Source of the DNA: JAVJPJ01 sp040217295
GTDB taxonomy: Bacteria > Pseudomonadota > Alphaproteobacteria > Rhodobacterales > Rhodobacteraceae
Direction of reading: 5' to 3'
Length of the DNA stretch: 7,877 nucleotides
Assembly (NCBI GenBank): GCA_964460185.1
Contig: CAYWTM010000143.1
Span: 1-7,877 of the forward strand
Translations under genes and position numbers: made by a program
Notes under the pieces: generated by a model
Database searches by the model: none
What the model was told of the DNA's origin: nothing
Seen by the model: the letters and a program-made list of their open reading frames with translations, nothing else
Part shown: piece by piece, positions 1 through 5,274 of the stretch
Position numbering within the stretch: the first letter of the stretch is position 1
Layout of the letters: each line of letters starts with the position of its first letter

Positions 1-427
1 CGGCTGCGGTGCCGAAGCGGTCAGGGATTCCAAGAAGGCCAAATCGGCCGTCGAGGATCTGACGGCCATCGCCGGTCAGCAGGCCGTGACCACCATCGCC
101 AAGAATTCCATCGCCGGCTTCCGGGTCCGCGAAGGGATGCCCCTGGGCGCAAAGGTGACGCTGCGCGGCGACCGCATGTATGACTTCCTCGACCGTCTCG
201 TGACCGTTGCGATGCCCCGCATCCGCGACTTCCGTGGCGTGAAGCCGTCCTTTGACGGCCGTGGCAACTTTGCCATGGGCATCAAGGAACACATCGTCTT
301 CCCCGAAATCAACTTCGACAAGGTCGATGAGGTTTGGGGTATCGACATCATCATGGTCACAACCGCGCAAACGGACGCGGAGGCGAAGTCGCTTCTCAAG
401 CACTTCAACGTGCCGTTCAACGCGTGA
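1..427 (+). CDS. rplE: 50S ribosomal protein L5, C-terminal part (5' end outside window)
   Basis: L5 binds 5S rRNA and helps form the central protuberance of the 50S subunit, touching S13 across the subunit interface. The reading frame is open from base 2 and gives 141 codons before TGA at 425-427. The family is about 180 residues, so roughly the first 40-45 are missing. Visible L5 signatures are the EDLTAIAGQQ segment, SIAGFRVREGMPLGAKVTLRG, DFLDRLVTVAMPRIRDFRG and the C-terminal FPEINFDKVDEVWGIDI stretch. A GTG at 86 is an internal valine codon: homologous L5 sequence continues upstream of it, so it is not the start. rpsN follows after 18 nt, as in typical spc operons. The identification is secure; only the 5' end is unseen. 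Confidence 0.97.
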   Translation, partial: GCGAEAVRDSKKAKSAVEDLTAIAGQQAVTTIAKNSIAGFRVREGMPLGAKVTLRGDRMYDFLDRLVTVAMPRIRDFRGVKPSFDGRGNFAMGIKEHIVFPEINFDKVDEVWGIDIIMVTTAQTDAEAKSLLKHFNVPFNA

Positions 428-445
428 CGCGGAAGGAATAGACAC

Positions 446-751
446 ATGGCGAAGAAATCCATGATCGAACGCGAAGTGAAGCGTCAGCGTCTGGTGGCTC
501 AATACGCCACCAAGCGCGCCGCGCTGAAGGAAATCGCAACCGATGAATCCAAGCCCATGGAAGAGCGTTTCAAGGCTCGCCTGAAACTGGCGAAACTGCC
601 TCGCAACAGCTCGGCCACCCGGCTTCACAACCGTTGCCAGCTGACGGGACGCCCCAAGGCGTATTACCGCAAGCTGAAAATGTCGCGTATCATGCTGCGC
701 GATCTGGCCTCGAATGGTCAGATCCCCGGCATGGTCAAGTCGAGCTGGTAA
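446..751 (+). CDS. rpsN: 30S ribosomal protein S14, zinc-independent long form
   Basis: S14 assembles late into the head of the 30S subunit, next to S3, S10 and S19. The 101-residue product has the long, C-minus architecture: a basic helical N-terminus (KSMIEREVKRQRLVAQYATKR), a central ERFKARLKLAKLPRNSS segment and the conserved C-terminal RCQLTGRPKAYYRKLKMSRIMLRDLA block. Only one cysteine is present in this block, so there is no pair of CxxC motifs and no zinc ribbon, unlike the 61-residue zinc form. The start ATG at 446 is preceded by GGAAGGA at 431-437 with 8 nt spacing. It lies 18 nt after rplE, and the rpsH ribosome-binding site overlaps its stop codon. The assignment is certain from sequence and position. 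Confidence 0.98.
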   Translation: MAKKSMIEREVKRQRLVAQYATKRAALKEIATDESKPMEERFKARLKLAKLPRNSSATRLHNRCQLTGRPKAYYRKLKMSRIMLRDLASNGQIPGMVKSSW

Positions 752-766
752 GGGGAGAACAGAGTT

Positions 767-1159
767 ATGAACGATCCTCTTGGTGATATGCTGACCCGGA
801 TCCGCAACGCACAGATGCGGGGCAAGTCCGTGGTTGAAACGCCGGCCTCCAAGCAGCGCGCCCGCGTTCTGGATGTGTTGGCCGACGAAGGCTACATTCG
901 CGGCTACGAGGCCACGACCGGCAAAGACGGCCACCCGGCCTTCGAAATCAGCCTGAAGTACTACGAAGGCACGCCGGTCATCCGTGAGCTGAAGCGCGTT
1001 TCGAAACCTGGCCGTCGCGTCTACATGAGCGTGGGCGACATCCCGCAGGTCCGTCAGGGTCTGGGTGTGTCGATCGTGTCCACCTCGAAGGGCGTGATGT
1101 CCGATGCAAATGCACGTACCGCCAATGTTGGCGGCGAAGTGCTCTGCACCATCTTCTAA
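767..1159 (+). CDS. rpsH: 30S ribosomal protein S8
   Basis: S8 is a primary 16S rRNA binding protein of the central domain (helix 21 region). In E. coli it is also the translational repressor of the spc operon, acting on an mRNA site near the rplE start; that region lies outside this window, so the control cannot be judged here. The 130-residue product has the normal family length. It starts with NDPLGDMLTRIRNAQ and ends with the RNA-binding C-terminal signature around residues 109-130 (GVMSDANARTANVGGEVLCTIF, given as the family hallmark). ATG at 767 follows AGGGGAG at 751-757, which begins on the last base of the rpsN stop codon. Such overlap suggests translational coupling with rpsN. Nothing in the protein is unusual. 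Confidence 0.98.
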   Translation: MNDPLGDMLTRIRNAQMRGKSVVETPASKQRARVLDVLADEGYIRGYEATTGKDGHPAFEISLKYYEGTPVIRELKRVSKPGRRVYMSVGDIPQVRQGLGVSIVSTSKGVMSDANARTANVGGEVLCTIF

Positions 1160-1172
1160 GGAGGGCATGTAG

Positions 1173-1706
1173 ATGTCTCGTATTGGTAAAAAACCAGTCG
1201 ACCTGCCCTCGGGTGTGCAGGCGACGATCTCGGGTCAGAAGATTGAAGTGAAGGGGCCGAAAGGCACCCGTTCGTTCACTGCAACCGACGACGTGACGCT
1301 GGCCGTGGAAGACAATGCCGTGACGGTGACCCCGCGCGGCAAGTCCAAGCGTGCCCGCCAGCAGTGGGGCATGTCCCGCACCATGGTGCAGAACTGCGTC
1401 ACCGGTGTCAGCGACGGCTTCAAGAAAGAGCTTGAGATCCAGGGCGTCGGCTATCGCGCGCAGCTGCAGGGCAACACCCTGAAACTGTCGCTCGGCTATA
1501 GCCACGATGTGGATTTCGAGGTGCCGCAGGGCGTGACCGTCACCGTTCCAAAGAACACCGAAGTGGTGGTCGAGGGATCGGACCAGCAATTGGTCGGTCA
1601 AGTGGCTGCGAACATTCGCGAGTGGCGTGCACCCGAGCCCTACAAGGGCAAAGGTATCCGCTACAAGGGTGAGTATATCTTCCGTAAGGAAGGCAAGAAG
1701 AAGTAA
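1173..1706 (+). CDS. rplF: 50S ribosomal protein L6
   Basis: L6 binds 23S rRNA near the sarcin-ricin loop and the GTPase-associated centre. The 177-residue product has the usual bacterial length and two-fold repeat of RNA-binding-like domains. It begins SRIGKKPVDLP, and the bacterial L6 signature PEPYKGKGIRYKGE occupies residues 154-167. The strong Shine-Dalgarno AAGGAGG (1158-1164) starts inside the rpsH stop codon. It is followed by two ATGs: the first (1167) is only 2 nt away and is directly followed by TAG; the second (1173) is 8 nt away and opens the L6 frame, so 1173 is the start. rplR follows after 11 nt. Confidence 0.98.
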   Translation: MSRIGKKPVDLPSGVQATISGQKIEVKGPKGTRSFTATDDVTLAVEDNAVTVTPRGKSKRARQQWGMSRTMVQNCVTGVSDGFKKELEIQGVGYRAQLQGNTLKLSLGYSHDVDFEVPQGVTVTVPKNTEVVVEGSDQQLVGQVAANIREWRAPEPYKGKGIRYKGEYIFRKEGKKK

Positions 1707-1717
1707 GGGCTGCGACA

Positions 1718-2077
1718 ATGGCACTGAGCAAAAGAGAGCTGTTCCAGAAGCGCCGCCTGCGCAATCGGAACAAACTGCGGAAGATGGCTGCCGGGCGTCC
1801 GCGCCTGTCGGTTCATCGTTCCAACAAGAACATCAGCGTCCAGCTGATCGACGACGAAAACGGTGTGACGCTCGCGTCGGCCTCGTCGCTCGAGACGACC
1901 CTGGGCGTTGTTGGCCAGAACAACGTGGAGGCCGCCGCCAAGGTGGGTGCCGCGATTGCGGAACGGGCAAAAGCCAAAGGGGTCGAAACCTGCTATTTCG
2001 ACCGTGGCGGGTTCCTGTTCCACGGGCGTGTGAAGGCCTTGGCCGACGCCGCGCGTGAGGGTGGCCTGAAGTTCTGA
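1718..2077 (+). CDS. rplR: 50S ribosomal protein L18
   Basis: L18 binds 5S rRNA with L5 and L25 and anchors it in the central protuberance. The 119-residue product has normal length. A highly basic N-terminus (KRELFQKRRLRNRNKLRK) precedes GRPRLSVHRSNKNISVQLIDD, and the conserved C-terminal block FDRGGFLFHGRVKALADAA ends in REGGLKF (residues 94-119). ATG at 1718 is preceded by TAAGGG at 1704-1709, overlapping the rplF stop codon, so the two are probably translationally coupled. It is the last gene of the tightly packed 5' block: the next gene, rpsE, is 119 nt away across a hairpin-rich spacer. Confidence 0.98.
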   Translation: MALSKRELFQKRRLRNRNKLRKMAAGRPRLSVHRSNKNISVQLIDDENGVTLASASSLETTLGVVGQNNVEAAAKVGAAIAERAKAKGVETCYFDRGGFLFHGRVKALADAAREGGLKF

Positions 2078-2084
2078 GACCGGT

Positions 2085-2106
2085 AGGCGGCTCTTCGGAG
2101 CCGCCT
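2085..2106 (+). promoter_or_regulatory. Perfect stem-loop with cUUCGg tetraloop just after rplR
   Basis: AGGCGGCTC (2085-2093) pairs perfectly with GAGCCGCCT (2098-2106) across a TTCG loop. This gives a 9-bp stem closed by C-G, the especially stable cUUCGg tetraloop form. It begins 8 nt after the rplR stop. The following bases (CGATGATCGGGG) contain no T-run, so it is not a standard intrinsic terminator. Inferred roles are an mRNA 3'-end stabiliser, a processing site or a pause site. The base pairing is seen directly; the function is unknown. Confidence 0.6.
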
Positions 2107-2144
2107 CGATGATCGGGGAGGGGCCTTGTGACCGCCCTTCACTG

Positions 2145-2174
2145 CGATTGAGCCAATCGGCGCGGAGACCCGCG
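2145..2174 (+). promoter_or_regulatory. Two adjacent small hairpins upstream of the rpsE ribosome-binding site
   Basis: CGATTG (2145-2150) pairs with CAATCG (2154-2159) across a 3-nt loop. After one base, CGCGG (2161-2165) pairs with CCGCG (2170-2174) across a 4-nt AGAC loop. The two could stack end to end. They finish about 10 nt before the rpsE Shine-Dalgarno AAGGA (2185-2189). The helices are short and could be chance in GC-rich DNA. A role in translation initiation of rpsE is inference only. Confidence 0.3.
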
Positions 2175-2196
2175 TCACCGAAAGAAGGAATGCCAA

Positions 2197-2778
2197 ATGG
2201 CAGAACGTGAACAACGCCGGGGACGCCGCCGCGAAGAGCGCGAGGAAACCCCTGAATTCGCCGACCGTCTGGTCGCGATCAACCGGGTCTCCAAGACCGT
2301 GAAGGGTGGTAAGCGCTTTGGCTTCGCCGCGCTTGTGGTTGTCGGTGATCAGCGGGGCCGCGTGGGCTTCGGCAAGGGCAAGGCCAAAGAGGTGCCCGAG
2401 GCGATCCGCAAGGCGACCGAGCAGGCCAAGCGCCAGCTTATCCGTGTGCCGCTGAAAGAAGGCCGCACCCTGCACCATGACATCCTGGGCCGTCACGGCG
2501 CAGGCAAGGTCACCATGCGGACCGCACCGGAAGGCACCGGGATCATCGCAGGTGGTCCGATGCGCGCCGTGTTCGAGATGCTTGGCGTCAAGGACGTGGT
2601 GTCGAAATCGAACGGGTCGCAAAACCCCTACAACATGATCCGCGCTACGCTGGATGGCCTCAAGAAGCAGTCCAGCCCGCGTCACGTGGCAGCGCGTCGC
2701 GGCAAGAAAGTCGCCGACATCCTGTCCAAGCGTGATGATGCCCCGGCTGAGTCCAGCCAGGTAGCCGAGGAGGCCTGA
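2197..2778 (+). CDS. rpsE: 30S ribosomal protein S5
   Basis: S5 sits at the mRNA entry side of the 30S subunit near S4 and contributes to decoding accuracy and mRNA unwinding. The 193-residue product is longer than the 166-residue E. coli form because of a charged N-terminal extension rich in Arg and Glu (about residues 3-17) and a longer acidic tail (DDAPAESSQVAEEA). The S5 double-stranded-RNA-binding-like domain is visible at roughly residues 20-85, with the glycine-rich KGGKRFGFAALVVVGD and RVGFGKGKAKEV segments. The C-terminal domain carries GTGIIAGGPMRAVFEMLGVKDVVSKS. ATG 2197 is chosen because AAGGA lies at 2185-2189 with 7 nt spacing; the ATG at 2190 is too close. rpmD follows after only 4 nt, and its ribosome-binding site is inside this gene's 3' end. 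Confidence 0.98.
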   Translation: MAEREQRRGRRREEREETPEFADRLVAINRVSKTVKGGKRFGFAALVVVGDQRGRVGFGKGKAKEVPEAIRKATEQAKRQLIRVPLKEGRTLHHDILGRHGAGKVTMRTAPEGTGIIAGGPMRAVFEMLGVKDVVSKSNGSQNPYNMIRATLDGLKKQSSPRHVAARRGKKVADILSKRDDAPAESSQVAEEA

Positions 2779-2782
2779 GACC

Positions 2783-2971
2783 ATGGCAAAAACGATCGTC
2801 GTCAAGCAGATCGGTTCCCCGATCCGCCGCCCTCAGGAACAGCGCGCAACGCTGATCGGTCTGGGCCTGAACAAGATGCACAAGACCCGGGAACTGGAAG
2901 ACACCCCTTCCGTGCGCGGCATGGTCAACAAGATCCCGCACCTGGTCGAAATCATCGAAGAGCGCGGGTAA
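2783..2971 (+). CDS. rpmD: 50S ribosomal protein L30
   Basis: L30 is a small 23S rRNA-binding protein of the large subunit. The 62-residue product matches the bacterial short form: AKTIVVKQIGSPIRRP followed by the conserved RATLIGLGLNKMHKTRELEDTPSVRGMV block. ATG at 2783 is served by GAGGAGG (2767-2773), which lies within the last codons of rpsE. With a 4-nt gap, translation is almost certainly coupled to rpsE. It is followed not by rplO at close distance, as in many bacteria, but by a hairpin and a strong intrinsic terminator. It therefore looks like the last gene of one transcription unit. Confidence 0.97.
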   Translation: MAKTIVVKQIGSPIRRPQEQRATLIGLGLNKMHKTRELEDTPSVRGMVNKIPHLVEIIEERG

Positions 2972-2982
2972 CCGCGCCGGAT

Positions 2983-3003
2983 GTGCGGGCATGATGCCCG
3001 CAC
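2983..3003 (+). promoter_or_regulatory. Hairpin preceding the rpmD terminator
   Basis: GTGCGGGC (2983-2990) pairs with GCCCGCAC (2996-3003) around a 5-nt ATGAT loop, giving an 8-bp stem 11 nt after the rpmD stop. No T-run follows directly. It stands in tandem with the true terminator ten bases further on and could help protect the rpmD 3' end or assist RNA polymerase pausing. The pairing is seen; the role is inferred. Confidence 0.5.
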
Positions 3004-3013
3004 CACACGTTTC

Positions 3014-3048
3014 GAAAGCGCCCCGGAGAACCCGGGGCGTTTTCTTTT
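3014..3048 (+). terminator. Rho-independent terminator after rpmD
   Basis: GAAAGCGCCCCGG (3014-3026) pairs with CCGGGGCGTTTTC (3032-3044) around the 5-nt loop AGAAC. This is a 13-pair stem with one G-U pair (3018/3040), whose core of eight pairs is entirely G-C. The T-tract TTTTCTTTT covers 3040-3048, starting right at the foot of the GC core. This is the best terminator in the window by eye. It lies between two genes that are co-transcribed in many bacteria, so it implies a transcription-unit boundary or an attenuation point within the spc cluster. Confidence 0.85.
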
Positions 3049-3166
3049 GGTGCAGGCGAATTGCAGTGCATGCCTGCCAGATGACCGGCCGGTGGATGCC
3101 CGTCCCGTCATACACGCGGCCATTGCGTCCGGTCCGGGGTCTTCCGGCAAAGAAAAATCAGTGCTC

Positions 3167-3195
3167 TTGATCCTGTCGGACCGCGCGTCTATACG
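3167..3195 (+). promoter_or_regulatory. Candidate sigma70-type promoter for rplO-secY-adk
   Basis: TTGATC (3167-3172) and TATACG (3190-3195) each match four of six bases of the TTGACA/TATAAT consensus. They are separated by the ideal 17 nt. The expected transcription start would be near 3202, leaving a leader of about 90 nt before the rplO ATG. Its position just after an intrinsic terminator supports a promoter in this spacer. Alphaproteobacterial promoters are degenerate, so hexamer matches alone are weak proof. Confidence 0.5.
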
Positions 3196-3246
3196 CCCAC
3201 GGTGGTCCATGTGCGGACCCGACTCAAAAACCAAGAAACGCCGCGT

Positions 3247-3270
3247 CTGCCCATATCGCTTCGGGGGCAG
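3247..3270 (+). promoter_or_regulatory. Small hairpin in the rplO leader, interlocked with the start-codon repeat
   Basis: CTGCCC (3247-3252) pairs with GGGCAG (3265-3270) across a 12-nt loop (3253-3264). That loop contains nearly all of the 5' arm of the longer repeat that pairs with the start codon region (3284-3294). The two helices are therefore interlocked: they could form an H-type pseudoknot, or act as alternatives. The helix is short, and pseudoknot formation would be strained because no linker remains at 3252/3253. Confidence 0.35.
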
Positions 3271-3294
3271 TTCCGGCCAAGGAGAAGCGATATG
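3252..3294 (+). promoter_or_regulatory. Perfect 11-nt inverted repeat pairing with the rplO start codon
   Basis: CATATCGCTTC (3252-3262) is the exact reverse complement of GAAGCGATATG (3284-3294). The 3' arm runs from the last base of the Shine-Dalgarno AAGGAG (3279-3284) through the whole ATG (3292-3294). The 21-nt loop (3263-3283) holds most of the Shine-Dalgarno, and within it TCC (3272-3274) can pair with GGA (3281-3283). In mRNA this would bury the start codon in an 11-bp helix, a typical layout for translational control by a ribosomal protein. The arm centres are 32 bp apart, about three helical turns, so a DNA-binding dimer site is an alternative. The pairing is seen; the function is inferred. 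Confidence 0.55.
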
Positions 3295-3765
3295 AAACTG
3301 CATGAACTGCGCGATAATCCCGGCGCAACCAAGAAAGCCAAACGCGTGGGCCGTGGCCCCGGTTCTGGCACTGGCAAAACCGCCGGTCGCGGTATCAAGG
3401 GTCAGAAATCCCGGTCCGGCGTTGCCATCAAAGGCTACGAAGGCGGCCAGATGCCCCTGTACCAGCGTCTGCCCAAGCGTGGCTTCAACAAGCCGAACCG
3501 CAAGCAATACGCCGTGATCAACCTGGGCCTGATCCAGAAATTCGTCGAAGCCGGCAAGCTGGATGCAGCATCCGAAATCAACGAAGATGCCCTGATCGCA
3601 TCGGGTCTGGTGCGTCGTAAGCTGGACGGTATTCGCGTTCTGGCAAAAGGCGAGATCACCACGAAGGTCTCAATCGCGGTCACCGGTGCATCGAAATCGG
3701 CCATCGACGCCGTCGAAAAGGCAGGCGGCAGCCTGAAAATCACCGCGGCGGCTGCGGCGGAATAA
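3292..3765 (+). CDS. rplO: 50S ribosomal protein L15
   Basis: L15 binds 23S rRNA during late 50S assembly. The 157-residue product has typical bacterial length. The glycine- and arginine-rich extension that penetrates the rRNA is visible at residues 19-43 (VGRGPGSGTGKTAGRG then IKGQKSRSG), followed by GGQMPLYQRLPKRGF and the C-terminal fold ending VSIAVTGASKSAIDAVEKAGGSLKI. The frame is open upstream to a GTG at 3202, but that position is about the predicted transcription start and has no Shine-Dalgarno. ATG 3292 has AAGGAG at 3279-3284 with 7 nt spacing and gives the family N-terminus MKLHELRDNPGA. Translation may be limited by the inverted repeat over the start codon. It is probably the first gene of a unit with secY and adk. 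Confidence 0.98.
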   Translation: MKLHELRDNPGATKKAKRVGRGPGSGTGKTAGRGIKGQKSRSGVAIKGYEGGQMPLYQRLPKRGFNKPNRKQYAVINLGLIQKFVEAGKLDAASEINEDALIASGLVRRKLDGIRVLAKGEITTKVSIAVTGASKSAIDAVEKAGGSLKITAAAAAE

Positions 3766-3797
3766 CCCGAGCGGGGCTTCAGGGCCTCACGGGCGGT

Positions 3798-3823
3798 TGT
3801 GGGCGGCGGGTTTGCCGCCTACA
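3798..3823 (+). promoter_or_regulatory. 10-pair hairpin in the rplO-secY spacer
   Basis: TGTGGGCGGC (3798-3807) pairs with GCCGCCTACA (3814-3823) around a 6-nt GGGTTT loop; one of the ten pairs is G-U (3801/3820). A TTTTT run occurs at 3836-3840, 12 nt after the stem, too far for a canonical terminator. It may be a pause or weak attenuation element that adjusts secY expression relative to rplO, or simply an mRNA-stabilising structure. Confidence 0.5.
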
Positions 3824-3841
3824 TCTATCTCAGGATTTTTC

Positions 3842-3876
3842 GCGCCGTAGGATCGCAGTGTTCGATCCCTCGGCGC
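3842..3876 (+). promoter_or_regulatory. Two-helix stem with symmetric internal loop upstream of secY
   Basis: GCGCCG (3842-3847) pairs with CGGCGC (3871-3876), and GGATCG (3850-3855) pairs with CGATCC (3863-3868). The helices are separated by a symmetric 2x2 internal loop (TA at 3848-3849 opposite CT at 3869-3870) and capped by a 7-nt loop (CAGTGTT). The structure ends 15 nt before the secY Shine-Dalgarno. An internal-loop stem of this kind is a plausible RNA-binding-protein target. No ligand can be named from the sequence. Confidence 0.5.
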
Positions 3877-3900
3877 ATTGCGCTTGAAAGAAGAGGGTTC

Positions 3901-5274
3901 ATGGCATCAGCAGCGGAGCAAATGGCCGCGAACATGAGCTGGGGGGCGTTCGGCAAAGCAACCGAACTGCGCCAACGGATCTGGTTCACGCTTGGCCTTC
4001 TGATCATTTACAGGATCGGCACCTATATTCCCGTTCCCGGTATCGATGCCGTGGAACTGCGGGCGTTCTTTGATTCAGCTGCGGCCGGTCTTGGCGGCGT
4101 CTTGAACATGTTCACCGGCGGTGCGCTCAGCCGGATGGGTGTCTTTGCCCTGGGCATCATGCCCTATATCTCGGCCTCGATCATCGTTCAGCTCATGGCG
4201 GCCATGGTGCCCGCGATGGAGCAGTTGAAGAAAGAGGGCGAGCAGGGACGCAAGAAGCTGAACCAGTACACCCGCTACGGTACTGTGGTCCTTGCGACAG
4301 CACAGGCCTATGGCCTTGCGGTCAGCATGGAAAGCGGTGGCCTGGCCTCCGATCCCGGTTGGTTCTTCCGCGCGGCCTGCGTCATCACGCTGGTGGGCGG
4401 GACCATGTTCCTGATGTGGCTGGGCGAACAGATCACGCAACGCGGCATCGGCAACGGTATTTCGCTGATCATCTTTGTGGGCATCATCGCGGAGCTTCCC
4501 GCGGCGTTGGCGCAGTTCTTTGAAAGCGGCCGTTCGGGAGCCATCACCACGGCTGCCACGCTTGGCGTGATCGCCATGTTGATCGGCACGCTGTTCTTCG
4601 TTGTCTTCATGGAACGGAGCCTGCGTAAGATTCACATCCAATACCCACGCCGACAGGTGGGCATGAAGGTTTATGACGGAGGCTCCAGCCACCTTCCGAT
4701 CAAGGTGAACCCGGCGGGCGTGATCCCGGCGATCTTTGCCTCGTCGCTGCTGCTGCTGCCGACCACGCTGACCACCTTTTCCGGCGGTCAGTCCAGTGGG
4801 CCGGTGATGAGCTGGGTGCTGGCGAATTTTGGCCCCGGCCAGCCCCTTTACCTGCTGTTCTTTGCGTCGATGATCGTCTTCTTCACGTATTTCTACACGC
4901 TGAACGTGTCGTTCAAGACCGATGACGTGGCCGATAACCTGAAGAACCAGAACGGTTTCATCCCCGGCATTCGCCCCGGCAAGAAGACGTCCGAGTACCT
5001 CGAATACGTGGTCAATCGTATACTGGTCCTTGGTGCGGGCTATCTGGCGCTGGTCTGTCTGATGCCTGAAATCGTGCGCACGAACCTTTCGATCACGGCG
5101 TATTTCGGCGGCACCTCGATCCTGATCATCGTGTCGGTCGGCATGGACACGGTGCAACAGATCCAGTCGCATCTTCTGGCGCATCAATACGAGGGCCTGA
5201 TCGAGAAATCGCAGCTTCGCGGCCGCAAGGGCAGTGGGGATCGCAAACCTCGCAAAGGCCCGGCGCGTCGATGA
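3901..5274 (+). CDS. secY: Preprotein translocase channel subunit SecY
   Basis: SecY forms the protein-conducting channel of the inner membrane with SecE and SecG, powered by SecA or the ribosome. The 457-residue product matches the family (443 in E. coli), with about ten hydrophobic helices, the first around residues 27-37. Diagnostic segments are the plug/TM2 region NMFTGGALSRMGVFALGIMPYISASIIVQLM (from residue 69, given as key motif parts), RGIGNGIS at 181-188, and the cytosolic C5 loop GFIPGIRPGKKT from residue 352, whose R358 matches the functionally critical arginine of the family. The tail is strongly basic. The frame is open back to 3799, but ATG 3901 has AGAGGG at 3892-3897 and gives the conserved N-terminus. 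Spacing to the ATG is short (3 nt). The stop overlaps adk by ATGA. Confidence 0.97.
   Translation: MASAAEQMAANMSWGAFGKATELRQRIWFTLGLLIIYRIGTYIPVPGIDAVELRAFFDSAAAGLGGVLNMFTGGALSRMGVFALGIMPYISASIIVQLMAAMVPAMEQLKKEGEQGRKKLNQYTRYGTVVLATAQAYGLAVSMESGGLASDPGWFFRAACVITLVGGTMFLMWLGEQITQRGIGNGISLIIFVGIIAELPAALAQFFESGRSGAITTAATLGVIAMLIGTLFFVVFMERSLRKIHIQYPRRQVGMKVYDGGSSHLPIKVNPAGVIPAIFASSLLLLPTTLTTFSGGQSSGPVMSWVLANFGPGQPLYLLFFASMIVFFTYFYTLNVSFKTDDVADNLKNQNGFIPGIRPGKKTSEYLEYVVNRILVLGAGYLALVCLMPEIVRTNLSITAYFGGTSILIIVSVGMDTVQQIQSHLLAHQYEGLIEKSQLRGRKGSGDRKPRKGPARR

Larger units (their letters stand above)
2972..3291 (+). other. 320-nt spacer between rpmD and rplO with terminator, promoter and leader
   Basis: No credible gene lies here. 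Reading left to right it contains a hairpin (2983-3003), an intrinsic terminator (3014-3048), about 118 nt without a firm signal (3049-3166), a candidate promoter (3167-3195), and about 90 nt of presumptive rplO leader ending in a long-range inverted repeat. The 3049-3166 part has only weak elements: GCAGGC (3052-3057) facing GCCTGC (3072-3077) across a 14-nt loop, and the 10-bp palindrome ACCGGCCGGT at 3084-3093. An open frame from 2981 to 3295 runs through the terminator, lacks a ribosome-binding site and resembles no family I know. Confidence 0.7.

Noticed and set aside
978..1724. 248-codon open frame on the - strand over rpsH-rplF
   Set aside because: It is antisense to two certain ribosomal-protein genes, with no family resemblance.
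1993..2805. 270-codon open frame on the - strand over rpsE
   Set aside because: It overlaps rplR, rpsE and rpmD in antisense, and its composition is that of a shadow frame in GC-rich DNA.
3084..3093. Palindrome ACCGGCCGGT as an operator
   Set aside because: A 10-bp GC palindrome without flanking symmetry is easily expected by chance in this DNA, and it lies far from the promoter candidate.
3202..3291. N-terminal extension of L15 from GTG 3202
   Set aside because: There is no Shine-Dalgarno, the extension resembles nothing in L15, and the position coincides with the predicted transcription start. ATG 3292 has an ideal ribosome-binding site.
2981..3295. 104-codon + strand frame in the rpmD-rplO spacer
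   Set aside because: It runs through the terminator and the promoter candidate, lacks a ribosome-binding site, ends at the rplO start and resembles no known protein.
3797..3825. Promoter for secY (TTGTGG, 17 nt, TACATC)
   Set aside because: Each hexamer matches only three consensus bases, and the region is better explained by the 10-pair hairpin.
3799..3900. N-terminal extension of SecY from GTG 3799
   Set aside because: The extension would translate both spacer hairpins and does not resemble a SecY N-terminus. ATG 3901 gives the expected start.
4075..5187. Long open frame (370 codons) on the - strand inside secY
   Set aside because: It is antisense to the well-conserved secY. Its translation is rich in His, Arg, Gln and Asp, as expected of a GC-rich shadow frame, with no recognisable domain.
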